Assembly: GCF_012985205.1 (NCBI RefSeq)
Contig: NZ_JABEKS010000001.1
Span: 2,232,001-2,296,000 of the forward strand
Length of the DNA: 64,000 bases
Direction: 5' to 3'
Source: Planctomonas sp. JC2975
GTDB taxonomy: Bacteria > Actinomycetota > Actinomycetes > Actinomycetales > Microbacteriaceae
The notes below the pieces were generated by a model, which worked only from the letters and a program-made list of their open reading frames with translations, made no database searches and was not told where the DNA came from. How positions within the stretch are numbered: the stretch's first letter is position 1; every line of letters begins with the position of its first letter. Position numbers and translations under genes: made by a program. This document shows, in pieces, positions 8,866-17,444 of this stretch.

Positions 8866-8892
8866 GATGCGCCAGCCATGCAGAATGTGACA
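8866..8892 (-). promoter_or_regulatory. Candidate ECF41-type promoter for the SDR gene
   Basis: Read on the minus strand, TGTCACA (8892-8886) is followed after 16 bases by CATC (8869-8866). The published ECF41 promoter pattern, as I recall it, is a TGTCACA -35 and a CGTC -10 with a similar spacer, so the -35 matches fully and the -10 in three of four bases. The element points at the SDR start 75 bp downstream. No equivalent box is visible in front of the sigma gene itself. Confidence 0.5.
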
Positions 8893-8905
8893 CAGGACCA
8901 CGAGA

Positions 8906-9835
8906 ATGTTCACCGTGACCGACGCAGCACTGCTCGAACCGACCTTCACGGCGCTGCGGCCGCGTCTGCGATCCCTCGCCTACCGCATGCTCGGCTCGTT
9001 CGCCGACGCCGACGACGCACTGCAGGAGACCTGGCTGAGCGCGTCTCGCGCCGACGTCTCGGAGGTTCGCAACCTGGACGCCTGGCTCACGACCGTCGCC
9101 GGCCGCATCTGCCTGATGATGCTGCGATCGCGTCGCACGCACGGCGAGACCTCCCTCGACGAGGCGCTCGCGCCGGGCAACGACATGCGCATTCCGGATG
9201 CCGTGATCGTCTCCGACGCCCGCTCGCTGCCCGAGGCCGCCGCCGAGGCCGCCGAGACCGTCGGGCTCGCGATGCTCATCGTGCTGCAGGAGCTGACGCC
9301 GGATGAGCGGCTCGCCTTCGTGCTGCACGACACCTTCGCCGTTCCCTTCGACGACATCGCCGAGGTGCTCGGCGCCACGCCGGCCTCGGCGCGCAAGCTC
9401 GCGAGCCGCGCGAGGACGAAGGTCGGCAAGGCGCCGGCGCCGGATCCCGATCGCACCGCGCAGCGCTCGGCGGTCGACGCGTTCTTCGCTGCCGCGCGCG
9501 ATGGCGACTTCGACGCTTTGCTGCGGGTGCTGCATCCGGATGTCGTGCTCCGCGCCGACGGCGGCACCCTGCGGGCATCCGCCACCGGTGTGCTCCGTGG
9601 ACCGCGGAACATCGCGGGCCAGGCGATGATGTTCACATCGCTGTCGCCGTACCGCAGAAACGCCTGGATGAACGGTGCCGCGGGGGTCACGATCGTCGGC
9701 CCGCGCGGACCGATCTCCGTGATGGCGTTCACCGTCGTCGATGGACGCATCGTGGAGATCCAGGTGCTCGCGGATCCGGAACGCCTTAACGAGCTGATCC
9801 CGGCCGACGTGCTCGAGTCGGCGCCGAAGGAGTGA
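8906..9835 (+). CDS. ECF41-family RNA polymerase sigma factor with SnoaL-like C-terminal domain (SigJ type)
   Basis: This 309-residue ECF sigma factor has region 2 at about residues 10-75 (AYRMLGSFADADDALQETWL) and region 4 at about 125-175 (ELTPDERLAFVLHDTFAVPF, then ATPASARKLASRAR). A SnoaL-like domain of about 110 residues (DAFFAAARDGDFDALLRVLHPDVVLR onward) replaces a separate anti-sigma factor. That fusion defines ECF41/SigJ proteins. The gene is divergent from an NmrA-like SDR and near a CMD gene, the usual target types. The start is ATG with a weak AGGA upstream. Confidence 0.92.
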   Translation: MFTVTDAALLEPTFTALRPRLRSLAYRMLGSFADADDALQETWLSASRADVSEVRNLDAWLTTVAGRICLMMLRSRRTHGETSLDEALAPGNDMRIPDAVIVSDARSLPEAAAEAAETVGLAMLIVLQELTPDERLAFVLHDTFAVPFDDIAEVLGATPASARKLASRARTKVGKAPAPDPDRTAQRSAVDAFFAAARDGDFDALLRVLHPDVVLRADGGTLRASATGVLRGPRNIAGQAMMFTSLSPYRRNAWMNGAAGVTIVGPRGPISVMAFTVVDGRIVEIQVLADPERLNELIPADVLESAPKE

Positions 9836-9938
9836 TCGACTGCGGGTCGCCGACCAGCGGATGCCCAGGCACCACCGTGAGAGACTTGTCCAGCCCGAGA
9901 TCGCGGGCGCATCCCCACTCTCAGGAGCACACTCCAGC

Positions 9939-11399
9939 ATGTGCGGCATCGTCGGAATCGTCTCGACCGAGGCGGTCAACCAACTGGTCTACGACAGCCT
10001 CCTCCTTCTGCAGCACCGCGGACAGGACTCCACCGGAATCGCGACAGCCGACGGCAACGTCTTCCACATGCACAAGGCACGAGGCCAGGTGCGTGAGGCA
10101 TTCCGCACCCGCGACATGCGCTCGCTGATGGGCAACATGGGCCTCGGGCACGCGCGCTACACGACCAAGGGCGACGCGGCCAATGAGCAGGAGGCGCAGC
10201 CGTTCTACGTGAACGCGCCGTACGGCATCATCCTGATCCACAACGGCAACCTCACGAACACGCGCGAGCTGGCCGACGACCTGTTCCACATCGACCGTCG
10301 CCACATGAACTCCACCAGCGACACCGAGATGCTGCTCAACGTGCTCGCCACTGAGCTGCAGGGCCAGATCACAGGACTCGACTTCAGCCCCGAGCAGGTC
10401 TTCGACGCCGTCACGCAGGTGCACGAGCGTGTGGAGGGCGCCTACGCCGCCATCGCGATGATCGCCGGGCAGGGGCTGCTCGCCTTCCGCGACCCGTTCG
10501 GCATTCGTCCGCTCGTGCTCGGCCGTCGGCCGGCTGGGCTCGTCGGAGACGAATGGATCGTGGCGTCGGAATCCGTCGTCCTCGAATCCATGGGCTACGA
10601 AGTGGTACGGGACGTCGCCCCCGGCGAGGCCGTGTTCATCACCCTCTCCGGCGAGCTGTACTCCCGCCAGTGCGCCAAGAACCCCGTTCTCGTGCCGTGC
10701 TCGTTCGAGTACGTGTACCTCGCGCGCCCCGACTCGGTGATGAACGGCATCTCCGTGTACGAGGCGCGCCTGCGTTTGGGCAACCGCCTCGCCGACACCA
10801 TCGCCCGATATGCGCCCCTCGGCGACATCGACGTCGTCATGCCCATCCCGGACTCGTCGCGACCCGCGGCATCTCAGGTGGCGCAGAAACTGGGCATCGA
10901 ATACCGCGAAGGCTTCTACAAGAACCGCTACGTGGGACGAACGTTCATCATGCCCGGACAGGCTCAGCGCAAGAAGAGCGTGCGCCAGAAGCTCAACGCC
11001 ATGTCCAGCGAGTTCAAGGGCAAGAACGTGCTCATCGTCGACGATTCCATCGTGCGCGGCACGACGTCCAAGGAAATCGTCGACATGGCCCGCGCCGCCG
11101 GGGCCAACAAGGTCACGTTCACGTCCGCTGCACCGCCCGTGCGCTTCCCGCACGTCTACGGCATCAACATGCCCAGCCGCCACGAGCTCATCGCCGCCGG
11201 ACGCAAGATCCCGGAGATCGCGCTGGAGCTCGGCGCCGACAGCCTCATCTACCAAGAGGTGCGCGACATGAAGGATGCCATCCTCGAGGGCCAGACCGCC
11301 GTCACCGACCTCGAGATGAGCTGCTTCACCGGCGACTACGTCACAGGAACCGTCACCCCGGAATACCTCGAGTGGGTGGAGCGGACGCAGCTGAGCTGA
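9939..11399 (+). CDS. purF: Amidophosphoribosyltransferase (glutamine PRPP amidotransferase)
   Basis: PurF makes phosphoribosylamine from PRPP and glutamine, the first committed step of purine synthesis. The start at 9939 gives MCGIVGIVS, which exposes Cys2, the Ntn-type nucleophile. An in-frame upstream GTG/ATG region was rejected because it would bury this cysteine. The PRPP-binding motif VLIVDDSIVRGTTS is at about residues 363-376. The length of 486 residues is typical. CAGGAG lies 11 bases upstream of the start. The gene stands alone, followed by an 885-bp non-coding stretch. Confidence 0.97.
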   Translation: MCGIVGIVSTEAVNQLVYDSLLLLQHRGQDSTGIATADGNVFHMHKARGQVREAFRTRDMRSLMGNMGLGHARYTTKGDAANEQEAQPFYVNAPYGIILIHNGNLTNTRELADDLFHIDRRHMNSTSDTEMLLNVLATELQGQITGLDFSPEQVFDAVTQVHERVEGAYAAIAMIAGQGLLAFRDPFGIRPLVLGRRPAGLVGDEWIVASESVVLESMGYEVVRDVAPGEAVFITLSGELYSRQCAKNPVLVPCSFEYVYLARPDSVMNGISVYEARLRLGNRLADTIARYAPLGDIDVVMPIPDSSRPAASQVAQKLGIEYREGFYKNRYVGRTFIMPGQAQRKKSVRQKLNAMSSEFKGKNVLIVDDSIVRGTTSKEIVDMARAAGANKVTFTSAAPPVRFPHVYGINMPSRHELIAAGRKIPEIALELGADSLIYQEVRDMKDAILEGQTAVTDLEMSCFTGDYVTGTVTPEYLEWVERTQLS

Positions 11400-11430
11400 T
11401 TTCGGCGCCGGTCCCCGCCCGGCACCGCGC

Positions 11431-11558
11431 AGTCGGCTGCCTGCGGGGTCGCGTTTGTCGCGGCGTACACGCCGCCGCGACGTGGAGCGTGGTGCGTTGC
11501 CGAGATGGCCGGCTTGTCTCGGCTTCTAGCGGCCGACGTCGGCGAGGTTCCACTGAGG
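11431..11558. repeat. 128-bp direct repeat, copy 1
   Basis: This copy aligns without gaps to 11607-11734, with 14 mismatches in 128 positions by eye (about 89% identity). It contains a 9-bp inverted repeat (GTCGCGGCG paired with CGCCGCGAC) and a perfect 12-bp palindrome, GCCGACGTCGGC. No ORF spans it. It follows purF and may contain a terminator-like hairpin. It could be a member of a dispersed intergenic repeat family. Confidence 0.8.
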
Positions 11559-11606
11559 GCTTGAGGGCGCCGCCGATCTAGCCGACTCGCTGGCCCGGCA
11601 TGCCGA

Positions 11607-11734
11607 AGTCGGCTGACTGCAGGGCTGAGATTGTCGCGGCGTACACGCCGCCCCGACGTGGAGCGTGTTGCGTTGCCGAGATGGCCGGCTTGTCCCCTCT
11701 TCTAGCGGCCGACGTCGGCGAGGTCTCGCTGAGG
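11607..11734. repeat. 128-bp direct repeat, copy 2
   Basis: This is the second copy of the 128-bp unit, starting 176 bp after copy 1. The 12-bp palindrome GCCGACGTCGGC is retained exactly. The other inverted repeat has lost one pair (CGCCCCGAC instead of CGCCGCGAC). The 48 bp between the copies are not repeated. Duplication of a non-coding element is the simplest explanation. Confidence 0.8.
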
Positions 11735-11837
11735 ATCCGAAGACACCGCGTGTGAGACGGACGGACGAGCTCGTGCGTCTGGAGTCCTGAACGGAGCGAA
11801 CCTTTGGATTCTGAGAAAAGTCGTCTCAAGTTGCGAA

Positions 11838-12284
11838 ATCGTTATAAACGTGATCCGTGGGGGTGAAATCCCCGAGATTCCGCGGAAGTAGGGCTCCCAG
11901 GAATCTCGGATGACCTGTGGACGAGCTGTCCAGAGCCCCTGCGTAACGTTGCGCGGGTCGTACGCGGGCGGCATCCCGACCCGAAACTCCACGGCCAACC
12001 GACCAGGTCGGACCGAGGGATACGCCAGCTGACGACCACCCGAAACCGTTGAAGACCGCGGAGGGTGCGCCGCCGCCCGAAGGTGTGCGAACCGGAGCTT
12101 ACCCGGTACGTGTCTTTCGTTCTGCCGTGCGCTCGCCGCATCGATGCCGCCTTGGCCGCGGATCCGGGTGTCCAGCCCGCACGGGACCTTCCGGCAGCAT
12201 CAGCCGGCCGTATCCCGTTGCCCCGGTGAGCGTGCGCGTGAAACGGGGTCGACCACGCGGGGAGGCTCCGAGCAACGGAACAAC
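11838..12284 (+). promoter_or_regulatory. Structured leader of the transglycosylase gene; candidate c-di-AMP (ydaO-like) riboswitch
   Basis: About 440 bp of coding-free sequence precedes the secreted transglycosylase. TATAAA at 11843-11848 could be a -10 element. A perfect 10-bp stem (CCGAGATTCC at 11872-11881 with GGAATCTCGG at 11900-11909) encloses GTAGGGCTCCC, next to GGGGGTGAA. Further down, GAACCGGAGCTTACCCGGTA (12089-12108) resembles the conserved 3' core of ydaO riboswitches. In actinobacteria that class often controls cell-wall hydrolase and resuscitation-factor genes. The spacing between the two halves is unusually large, so the call is tentative. Confidence 0.35.
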
Positions 12285-13172
12285 GTGACCTTCCTCAACC
12301 GCATCGCCCCCGACAGAATCCGCAACTCCCTCTCTTCGCTTTCCAGCACTGCAGTTCGCCACCGCCGCCCGCTGCGCTTCACCGCCGCGGCCGTTCTCGC
12401 GGTCGCCGCGGTCGTCACCCCGATCGCCGTGCAGAGCGCCAACGCAGCGACACCCTCATCGCATTCGAGCTCCGCCGACGGCATCGCCGCCCAGCTCTCG
12501 TTCAAGTCGCTCGCCTCCGCCAAACTCACCGCCGACCAGGTGAACGGCAAGGCGGACCTCACGCAGCTGAAGGCCGCGATCTCTGCGCTCGAGAACAACT
12601 ACTCGTCGGATCCCGCCGTGCTGACCAAGCTCTCCAACACGGCCGACGCGGCTGTCGTGCTCGCGAAGGCCACCGTGGCCGGCTACGACGCCGGCGCGCA
12701 GATCGCACAGGCCGCCGCCGAGAAGGCAGCGGCAGAAGCAGCGGCGAAGGCCGCAGCAGAAGCGGCAGCGAAGGCTGCCGCCGAGGCGCAGGCCAAGGCC
12801 GCAGCGGATGCAGCAGCATCCTCCTCGTCGTCGACCTCGTACTCGTCGACCGCATCCGTCTCTGTATCGCCCGGTTCCGCACAGGCGATCGCGAAGTCGA
12901 TGGCGGCCAGCTCGTACGGCTGGGGCGACGACCAGTTCTCCTGTCTGGTGAGCCTGTGGAACCGTGAGTCCGGCTGGTCGACCACTGCCGGCAACGCGAG
13001 CGGTGCCTACGGCATCCCGCAGGCGCTTCCCGGCTCGAAGATGGCCAGCGCTGGCCCGAACTGGCAGACCGACGCCTCCACCCAGATCGCCTGGGGCCTC
13101 GGCTACATCAACGGTTCGTACGGATCGCCGTGCGCGGCATGGGGCCACTCCCAGTCCACCGGTTGGTACTGA
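12285..13172 (+). CDS. Secreted transglycosylase-like protein (aggregation-promoting-factor C-terminal type)
   Basis: The 295-residue product has a basic N-terminus and a hydrophobic signal segment (about residues 31-50) ending in ANAA. A helical region follows, then an Ala/Lys/Glu repeat coiled-coil segment at about 140-178 and a Ser-rich linker. The C-terminal domain holds the motif SLWNRESGWSTTAGN with Glu228 as the probable catalytic acid. It resembles lysozyme-like, resuscitation-factor-type peptidoglycan hydrolases. Extracellular or cell-wall action is expected. The GTG at 12285 was chosen because it places the signal peptide near the start; its ribosome site is weak. A strong terminator follows. 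Confidence 0.82.
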   Translation: MTFLNRIAPDRIRNSLSSLSSTAVRHRRPLRFTAAAVLAVAAVVTPIAVQSANAATPSSHSSSADGIAAQLSFKSLASAKLTADQVNGKADLTQLKAAISALENNYSSDPAVLTKLSNTADAAVVLAKATVAGYDAGAQIAQAAAEKAAAEAAAKAAAEAAAKAAAEAQAKAAADAAASSSSSTSYSSTASVSVSPGSAQAIAKSMAASSYGWGDDQFSCLVSLWNRESGWSTTAGNASGAYGIPQALPGSKMASAGPNWQTDASTQIAWGLGYINGSYGSPCAAWGHSQSTGWY

Positions 13173-13210
13173 GCAGCGCCATCACTGACGGTCCGACCGC
13201 ATGACACTGA

Positions 13211-13245
13211 GTGCGCGCGTTCCCTCCGGGACGCGCGCACTTGTG
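13211..13245 (+). terminator. Intrinsic terminator after the transglycosylase gene
   Basis: GTGCGCGCG followed by T and TCCC pairs with GGGA and CGCGCGCAC, leaving one bulged T and a short TCC loop. The stem ends in TTGTGCATCT. It lies 38 bp after the stop codon and is GC-rich as expected for this genome. Confidence 0.7.
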
Positions 13246-13419
13246 CATCTGCCGCTGCGTGACCGCGTCGTGCGCAGACTCAGCACCCGATACGCACTCA
13301 GCGTGACGTCGACGGACTCAGCGCCATCCGTGTGGCTGTTGCCGCTCACCGTCGTGGCGTACGCGGTGCCGATCCCGTGGATCGTGTCACTCTCCGCCCG
13401 AGCACTGGAGACGGAGAGA

Positions 13420-14076
13420 TCAGCGGGACGTCGGTCCCTGATCCTGGGCGGGTTCGCCGCTGTCGCGGCCGGCTACTTCGCTCGCGTCCTCGCCGTCGAC
13501 TGTGTGCGAAGCGATCGGCTCGTCGTCGGCCTCGGAAGGAAGTTCGCCGAGGTCGGGGAGGTCGACGGTATTGTCAGCAACCGGCTGCCGCACGTCGATG
13601 TGGTCGGCGATGACCGTGCGCTCCGTGTGCTTGGTGGCTGCCGAGGCGATGATCGCGGCGAGGGCGCCCAGCCCGACTCCTACGGCGACGGCGGCGAGCA
13701 GCACGAATCCGAAGACGGTGTTGCGGTCATAGCCGGCGCCCTGAGGCAGCGAATAGGTCACGATGAAGGCGGCGACGGCGAAGACCGCGCCGCCGAGGAT
13801 CATGAACCGGCCGTACCGCGGTGTCCGCCGAACGCGCACGCGCTGCTCCGACTCCACGACGGCCTCCTCGCGGATCGGCTCGCGATCGGATCCCTCGTCC
13901 CGTCCGTCCGATGCGCTCGCTCCACTCCGATCGGATCCGTCTCGATCCGAGGGGACGATCTGCTCGTGGGCGGCGTCGCCGCCGGCACCGGTCGCGGCAT
14001 CGGCGGAGTCTCCGGCGAACGGAGTCCGGCCGGCATCGTTCAGGGGGTCGTGGGGCACGAATCCATTGTCGCGCAT
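13420..14076 (-). CDS. Conserved hypothetical membrane protein with acidic tails
   Basis: The 218-residue product begins MRDNGFVPHDPLNDAGRTPF. About 95 residues of Asp/Ser/Gly-rich, probably disordered sequence come first. Two transmembrane helices follow (FMILGGAVFAVAAFIVTYSL and TVFGFVLLAAVAVGVGLGAL, about residues 100-150). A hydrophilic acidic tail of about 60 residues ends the protein. I do not recognise a named family. The start is 38 bp downstream of the sterol-carrier gene on the same strand, so the two probably form a small operon. Confidence 0.75.
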   Translation of the reverse strand: MRDNGFVPHDPLNDAGRTPFAGDSADAATGAGGDAAHEQIVPSDRDGSDRSGASASDGRDEGSDREPIREEAVVESEQRVRVRRTPRYGRFMILGGAVFAVAAFIVTYSLPQGAGYDRNTVFGFVLLAAVAVGVGLGALAAIIASAATKHTERTVIADHIDVRQPVADNTVDLPDLGELPSEADDEPIASHTVDGEDASEVAGRDSGEPAQDQGPTSR

Positions 14077-14114
14077 CGCAGCGAGGTCGACCTGTGAGGA
14101 GAACTGCCGCCGCC

Positions 14115-14477
14115 TCAGTGCGGGCGGTACACCGGCAGCACCGGCTCCAGGGTGGCGCGCGTGCCGGAGGCGTGCACGACCCCGGCAGCGACGGCCTCTG
14201 GCCACGTGGTGCGGCCGGTGGCGAGGGCGAGCCAGGTGGCGGCATCCGTCTCGATGACGTTGGGCGGAGTGCCGCGTGTGTGCCGAGGACCCTCGATGCA
14301 CTGCACCGCACCGAACGGGGGCACCCGCACCTCCACCGAGTTGCCGGGCACCTTGTCGGCGAGCGCCTGCAGCAGGTATCGCACTGCGGTGGCTGTGACA
14401 TCGCGCGCGGCGGATGCCGTCAGCGCGGCGGACACCGCCGACATGCCGTCCGCCTCGGTGATGCGTGCTCTGGCCAT
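14115..14477 (-). CDS. Sterol carrier family protein
   Basis: This 120-residue protein matches the small actinobacterial SCP2-like family. The characteristic segments are [19 protein letters not shown], followed by [19 protein letters not shown]. The latter is the SCP2 pattern, in which a conserved Asp/Trp pair precedes the lipid-binding helix. It is predicted to be cytosolic. In related genomes the gene often sits close to purine genes. Its physiological ligand is unknown. It precedes the two-TM hypothetical gene. Confidence 0.85.
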   Translation of the reverse strand: MARARITEADGMSAVSAALTASAARDVTATAVRYLLQALADKVPGNSVEVRVPPFGAVQCIEGPRHTRGTPPNVIETDAATWLALATGRTTWPEAVAAGVVHASGTRATLEPVLPVYRPH

Positions 14478-14547
14478 CCGTCCATTGTGCCCGGGTGCAC
14501 CGACGCCCCTCGTCGCCGGCAGGAGGCGAACTGCTGATCCCCGCCGA

Positions 14548-15543
14548 TCAGCCGGTCGCGATCACGGTCAGAGTCGGACGATGACGGGCGCCGGAGGCGT
14601 CCTCGCTCGTCAGCACGCTGAACGATCGCACGTGGGCCACAGCACCGGCGAGCAGCACGTGGTCGATCGGCATTCCGAGAAAGGCCGGCAGTCGCGTCGG
14701 CCAGGTGCCGACGGATGCCGCTCCCATCGTCGTCGCGACATCGCGGCACCGACCGAGGCCCGGACCGCCGAAGTCGTCCACGCTCGCGTTGAAGTCGCCG
14801 GCGACCAGCACGGATCCGGACCCGCAGCGCTCGGACACCCAAGAGAGGTCATCCCTCCAACGTGCGATGCCGGCCGGTGTGGGGATCGGCGAGTGCAGGG
14901 CGACGATGGTCGGCAGCCGTGACGACGACGGCTCGAGCACGATCGTCGTGTCGGCATCCGGCCCGGCGATGACCCCCGGATACCCGGCCCCGAGGCCCGG
15001 TGAGAGGAACACGGCGACCTGCGCGCTGGGCGACGTGCCCGAATACAGACGGAACGGGGCACCCTGGGCGTCGAACGCCGCCAGATAGGCGGACCCCGTC
15101 GACGCGATCTGCGCGTCGGGCAGCACCACGACGTCCGCCCGTTCCCGCGCCGCCAACGCCGCCACGACAGACGGCTCGACGAGGCCGCCGTTCGTGTTCC
15201 ACTCCAACACCCGAAGCTGCCCGACTCCCGCCGCGGGAGGCGGGTCGGTCGAGAAGCCACGGAACACCACGACGGGGAGATTCAGGATCGACACGACGAG
15301 CAACGCCGTCGCGATCGGGAGCAGTGGGCGTCCCACACGAGTGAGGCAGCAGAGCGCCAGTACCACTCCAAGGGCCAGCGCGGCGGCCGTGATCGCGGTG
15401 CGCGCCGGGAGCAGCGCGCTGATCCCGAAGGCGCGACCCAGACCGACGGTCGGCGCGACGGTGAGCAGAACGCCCGCACTCGCCGCGATCGCGGCGACCA
15501 CGAAGGCGAGCACCCAACGCCATCGGCCGCGGGCCGGCGCCAC
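14548..15543 (-). CDS. Membrane-anchored endonuclease/exonuclease/phosphatase family protein
   Basis: This 331-residue protein has three hydrophobic helices in the first 95 residues ([18 protein letters not shown] and two more). An extracytoplasmic EEP domain follows, with the motifs [25 protein letters not shown] and a final IDHVLLAG / H-R near ARHRP, which form the metal and phosphate site. Proteins of this shape are found widely in actinobacteria and may be DNases or phosphodiesterases outside the membrane. The start is a GTG. It may be a short transcript running away from the DUF4287 gene. Confidence 0.85.
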   Translation of the reverse strand: MAPARGRWRWVLAFVVAAIAASAGVLLTVAPTVGLGRAFGISALLPARTAITAAALALGVVLALCCLTRVGRPLLPIATALLVVSILNLPVVVFRGFSTDPPPAAGVGQLRVLEWNTNGGLVEPSVVAALAARERADVVVLPDAQIASTGSAYLAAFDAQGAPFRLYSGTSPSAQVAVFLSPGLGAGYPGVIAGPDADTTIVLEPSSSRLPTIVALHSPIPTPAGIARWRDDLSWVSERCGSGSVLVAGDFNASVDDFGGPGLGRCRDVATTMGAASVGTWPTRLPAFLGMPIDHVLLAGAVAHVRSFSVLTSEDASGARHRPTLTVIATG

Positions 15544-15683
15544 TGTCGTCGCCCTCGGCAGGGAGGGCGGTCGGCGCGCGGAGGCCGGGGATCTGGATGC
15601 AGTCGTCGACGCGGCGCGGCGGGGCCGCTGCGAGCCCGTGCGCTGACGGCCGCGGGATCCGCGCGTTGCAGGGGAAATGCGTC

Positions 15684-15893
15684 CTACTCCCTGTGCTGGC
15701 GGAACCAGCCGACGAGAGCGTTGGCATGGCCGTGGCCCATGCCGAACTCCTCCTTGAGGTAGGCGACCTGGTCCATGTGCTTGCGATCGGCCACCGACTC
15801 GAGCTGCGTCATCCAGTAATCGATCGGCTTTCCGTACTTCTTCTCGATCGACGGGAAATACGATGCCGGACCGCTGACCTTCTCTTCCGCCAT
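15684..15893 (-). CDS. DUF4287 domain protein
   Basis: The 69-residue product starts MAEEKVSGPASYFPSIEKKYG and ends GMGHGHANALVGWFRQHRE. It matches DUF4287, a small actinobacterial family with the conserved pattern of Trp at the active-like helix and GHGHAN. The ATG at 15891-15893 was taken; the 55 upstream in-frame residues are low-complexity and overlap the purD promoter region. The function is unknown. It is divergent from purD. Confidence 0.8.
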   Translation of the reverse strand: MAEEKVSGPASYFPSIEKKYGKPIDYWMTQLESVADRKHMDQVAYLKEEFGMGHGHANALVGWFRQHRE

Positions 15894-16074
15894 GCAGCTC
15901 ATTGTGCCCGAGGCAGCCGACAGGTCATCCGTCGAAGAACAGGCAGGAACGGCCTTCTCTGCGAGGGAGCGCGGAATGTGGGGGTCGAGCGCGCGGACCG
16001 TCATGTCGATGGACGGTGTGCCGGAGGCCATCGCGACGGGCTGGGCGGGGATCGGCACGCCCTACCATGGGCAG

Positions 16075-17367
16075 GTGAGGATTCTCGTTCTGGGCTCCGG
16101 CGCGCGTGAGCACGCCATCATCCGCGCGCTGCTTTCCGAGGATGCCGATCACGACATCACCGCGGCCCCCGGTAACGCGGGCATCGCGGAAGACGTGCGC
16201 ACCGTCGGCATCGATCCGACCGACGGCGTCATCGTCGCCTCCTATGCCGAGAAGAACAACATCGACCTGGTGGTCGTCGGTCCGGAGGCTCCGCTCGTCG
16301 CCGGCGTCGGTGACGCGGTGCGGCAGCGCGGAATCCCCGTGTTCGGCCCGGGCGCCGATGCAGCGAAGCTCGAGGGTTCGAAGGCGTTCGCCAAGCGGAT
16401 CATGGAGTCCGCCGGCGTTCCGACCGGCCGTGCAGAGGTCACCGCCACCGTCGAAGAGGCGAGCAGCACGCTGGACCGCTTCGGCGCGCCGTACGTGGTG
16501 AAGGCCAACGGTCTCGCGGCGGGCAAGGGGGTGCTCGTCACGAGCGACCGCGACGCTGCGCTCGCCCACGCGACAGAGTGGCTCGAGCACGGAACGGTTC
16601 TCGTCGAGGAATTCCTCGACGGCCGCGAGGTGTCATTGTTCCTTCTCAGCGACGGCGAGCACGTTCTCCCGCTGTCGCCCGCCCAGGACTACAAGCGCCT
16701 CCTCGATGGCGATGAAGGCCCCAACACCGGCGGCATGGGTGCGTACTCGCCCGTTCCGTGGCTCGATGAGAACTTCGTCGACGAGGTCATCGAGACCATC
16801 GCCCTGCCGACCATCCGTACGATGGCTGCCGCCCAGACTCCGTTCGTCGGCCTCCTCTACTGCGGCCTCATCGTGACGGATGCCGGCCCTCGCGTCATCG
16901 AGTTCAACGCACGCTTCGGAGACCCGGAGACGCAGGTCGTGCTGCCACGACTCGTAACGCCGCTCTCCGGGCTCCTCTTCGCCGCCGCGACGGGCGGGCT
17001 CGGCGGCCTTCCGCGGCCGGAGTTCGCGCTCGACGTCGCCGTCACCGTCGTCCTCGCCAGCGAGGGATACCCGGCCGCACCGGTGACCGGACGTCCGCTG
17101 CTGGGGCTGGATGCGGCATCCGCGGTGCCCGAGGTTCAGGTGCTGCACGCGGCCACCGACGTGAAGGCACTGTCGACGGATGCGACCTCCAGCTGGTCGA
17201 CGGAGACCCTCGTCGCCACCGGCGGGCGGGTGCTCAGCGTGGTGGCCCTGGGATCCACCTTCGACGAGGCCCGCGAGCGCGCCTACGCCGCGATCGGATC
17301 CATCACCCTCGAGGGCGGCCAGTACCGCTCGGACATCGCCGCCTCCGTCGCCCCCGCGGCGCACTGA
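16075..17367 (+). CDS. purD: Phosphoribosylamine-glycine ligase (GAR synthetase)
   Basis: PurD joins glycine to phosphoribosylamine using ATP. The 430-residue protein starts RILVLGSGAREHAIIRALL, the conserved N-terminal Rossmann-like strand. It contains the ATP-grasp segments FAKRIMESAGVPTGR, YVVKANGLAAGKGV and IEFNARFGDPETQV. The GTG at 16075 was chosen because the family begins with this strand; the longer in-frame extension is not conserved. The gene is divergent from the DUF4287 gene and stands alone. Confidence 0.97.
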   Translation: MRILVLGSGAREHAIIRALLSEDADHDITAAPGNAGIAEDVRTVGIDPTDGVIVASYAEKNNIDLVVVGPEAPLVAGVGDAVRQRGIPVFGPGADAAKLEGSKAFAKRIMESAGVPTGRAEVTATVEEASSTLDRFGAPYVVKANGLAAGKGVLVTSDRDAALAHATEWLEHGTVLVEEFLDGREVSLFLLSDGEHVLPLSPAQDYKRLLDGDEGPNTGGMGAYSPVPWLDENFVDEVIETIALPTIRTMAAAQTPFVGLLYCGLIVTDAGPRVIEFNARFGDPETQVVLPRLVTPLSGLLFAAATGGLGGLPRPEFALDVAVTVVLASEGYPAAPVTGRPLLGLDAASAVPEVQVLHAATDVKALSTDATSSWSTETLVATGGRVLSVVALGSTFDEARERAYAAIGSITLEGGQYRSDIAASVAPAAH

Positions 17368-17444
17368 CCACGGCGCACTGAGCCGGTGGCCTTCGGGCTC
17401 GGGCGCGCATCCACGACGATGCGCGACTCCGGCGCGAACGTGCC

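Noticed and set aside
11431-11734. The direct repeats as a CRISPR remnant or transposon end
   Set aside because: There are only two copies with long unit length, no cas or transposase genes and no target-site duplication visible.
13201-14097. A plus-strand frame with a hydrophobic, membrane-like start between the transglycosylase and the hypothetical gene
   Set aside because: The hydrophobic part is short; most of the frame runs antisense to a gene with clear two-TM structure and no ribosome site precedes it.
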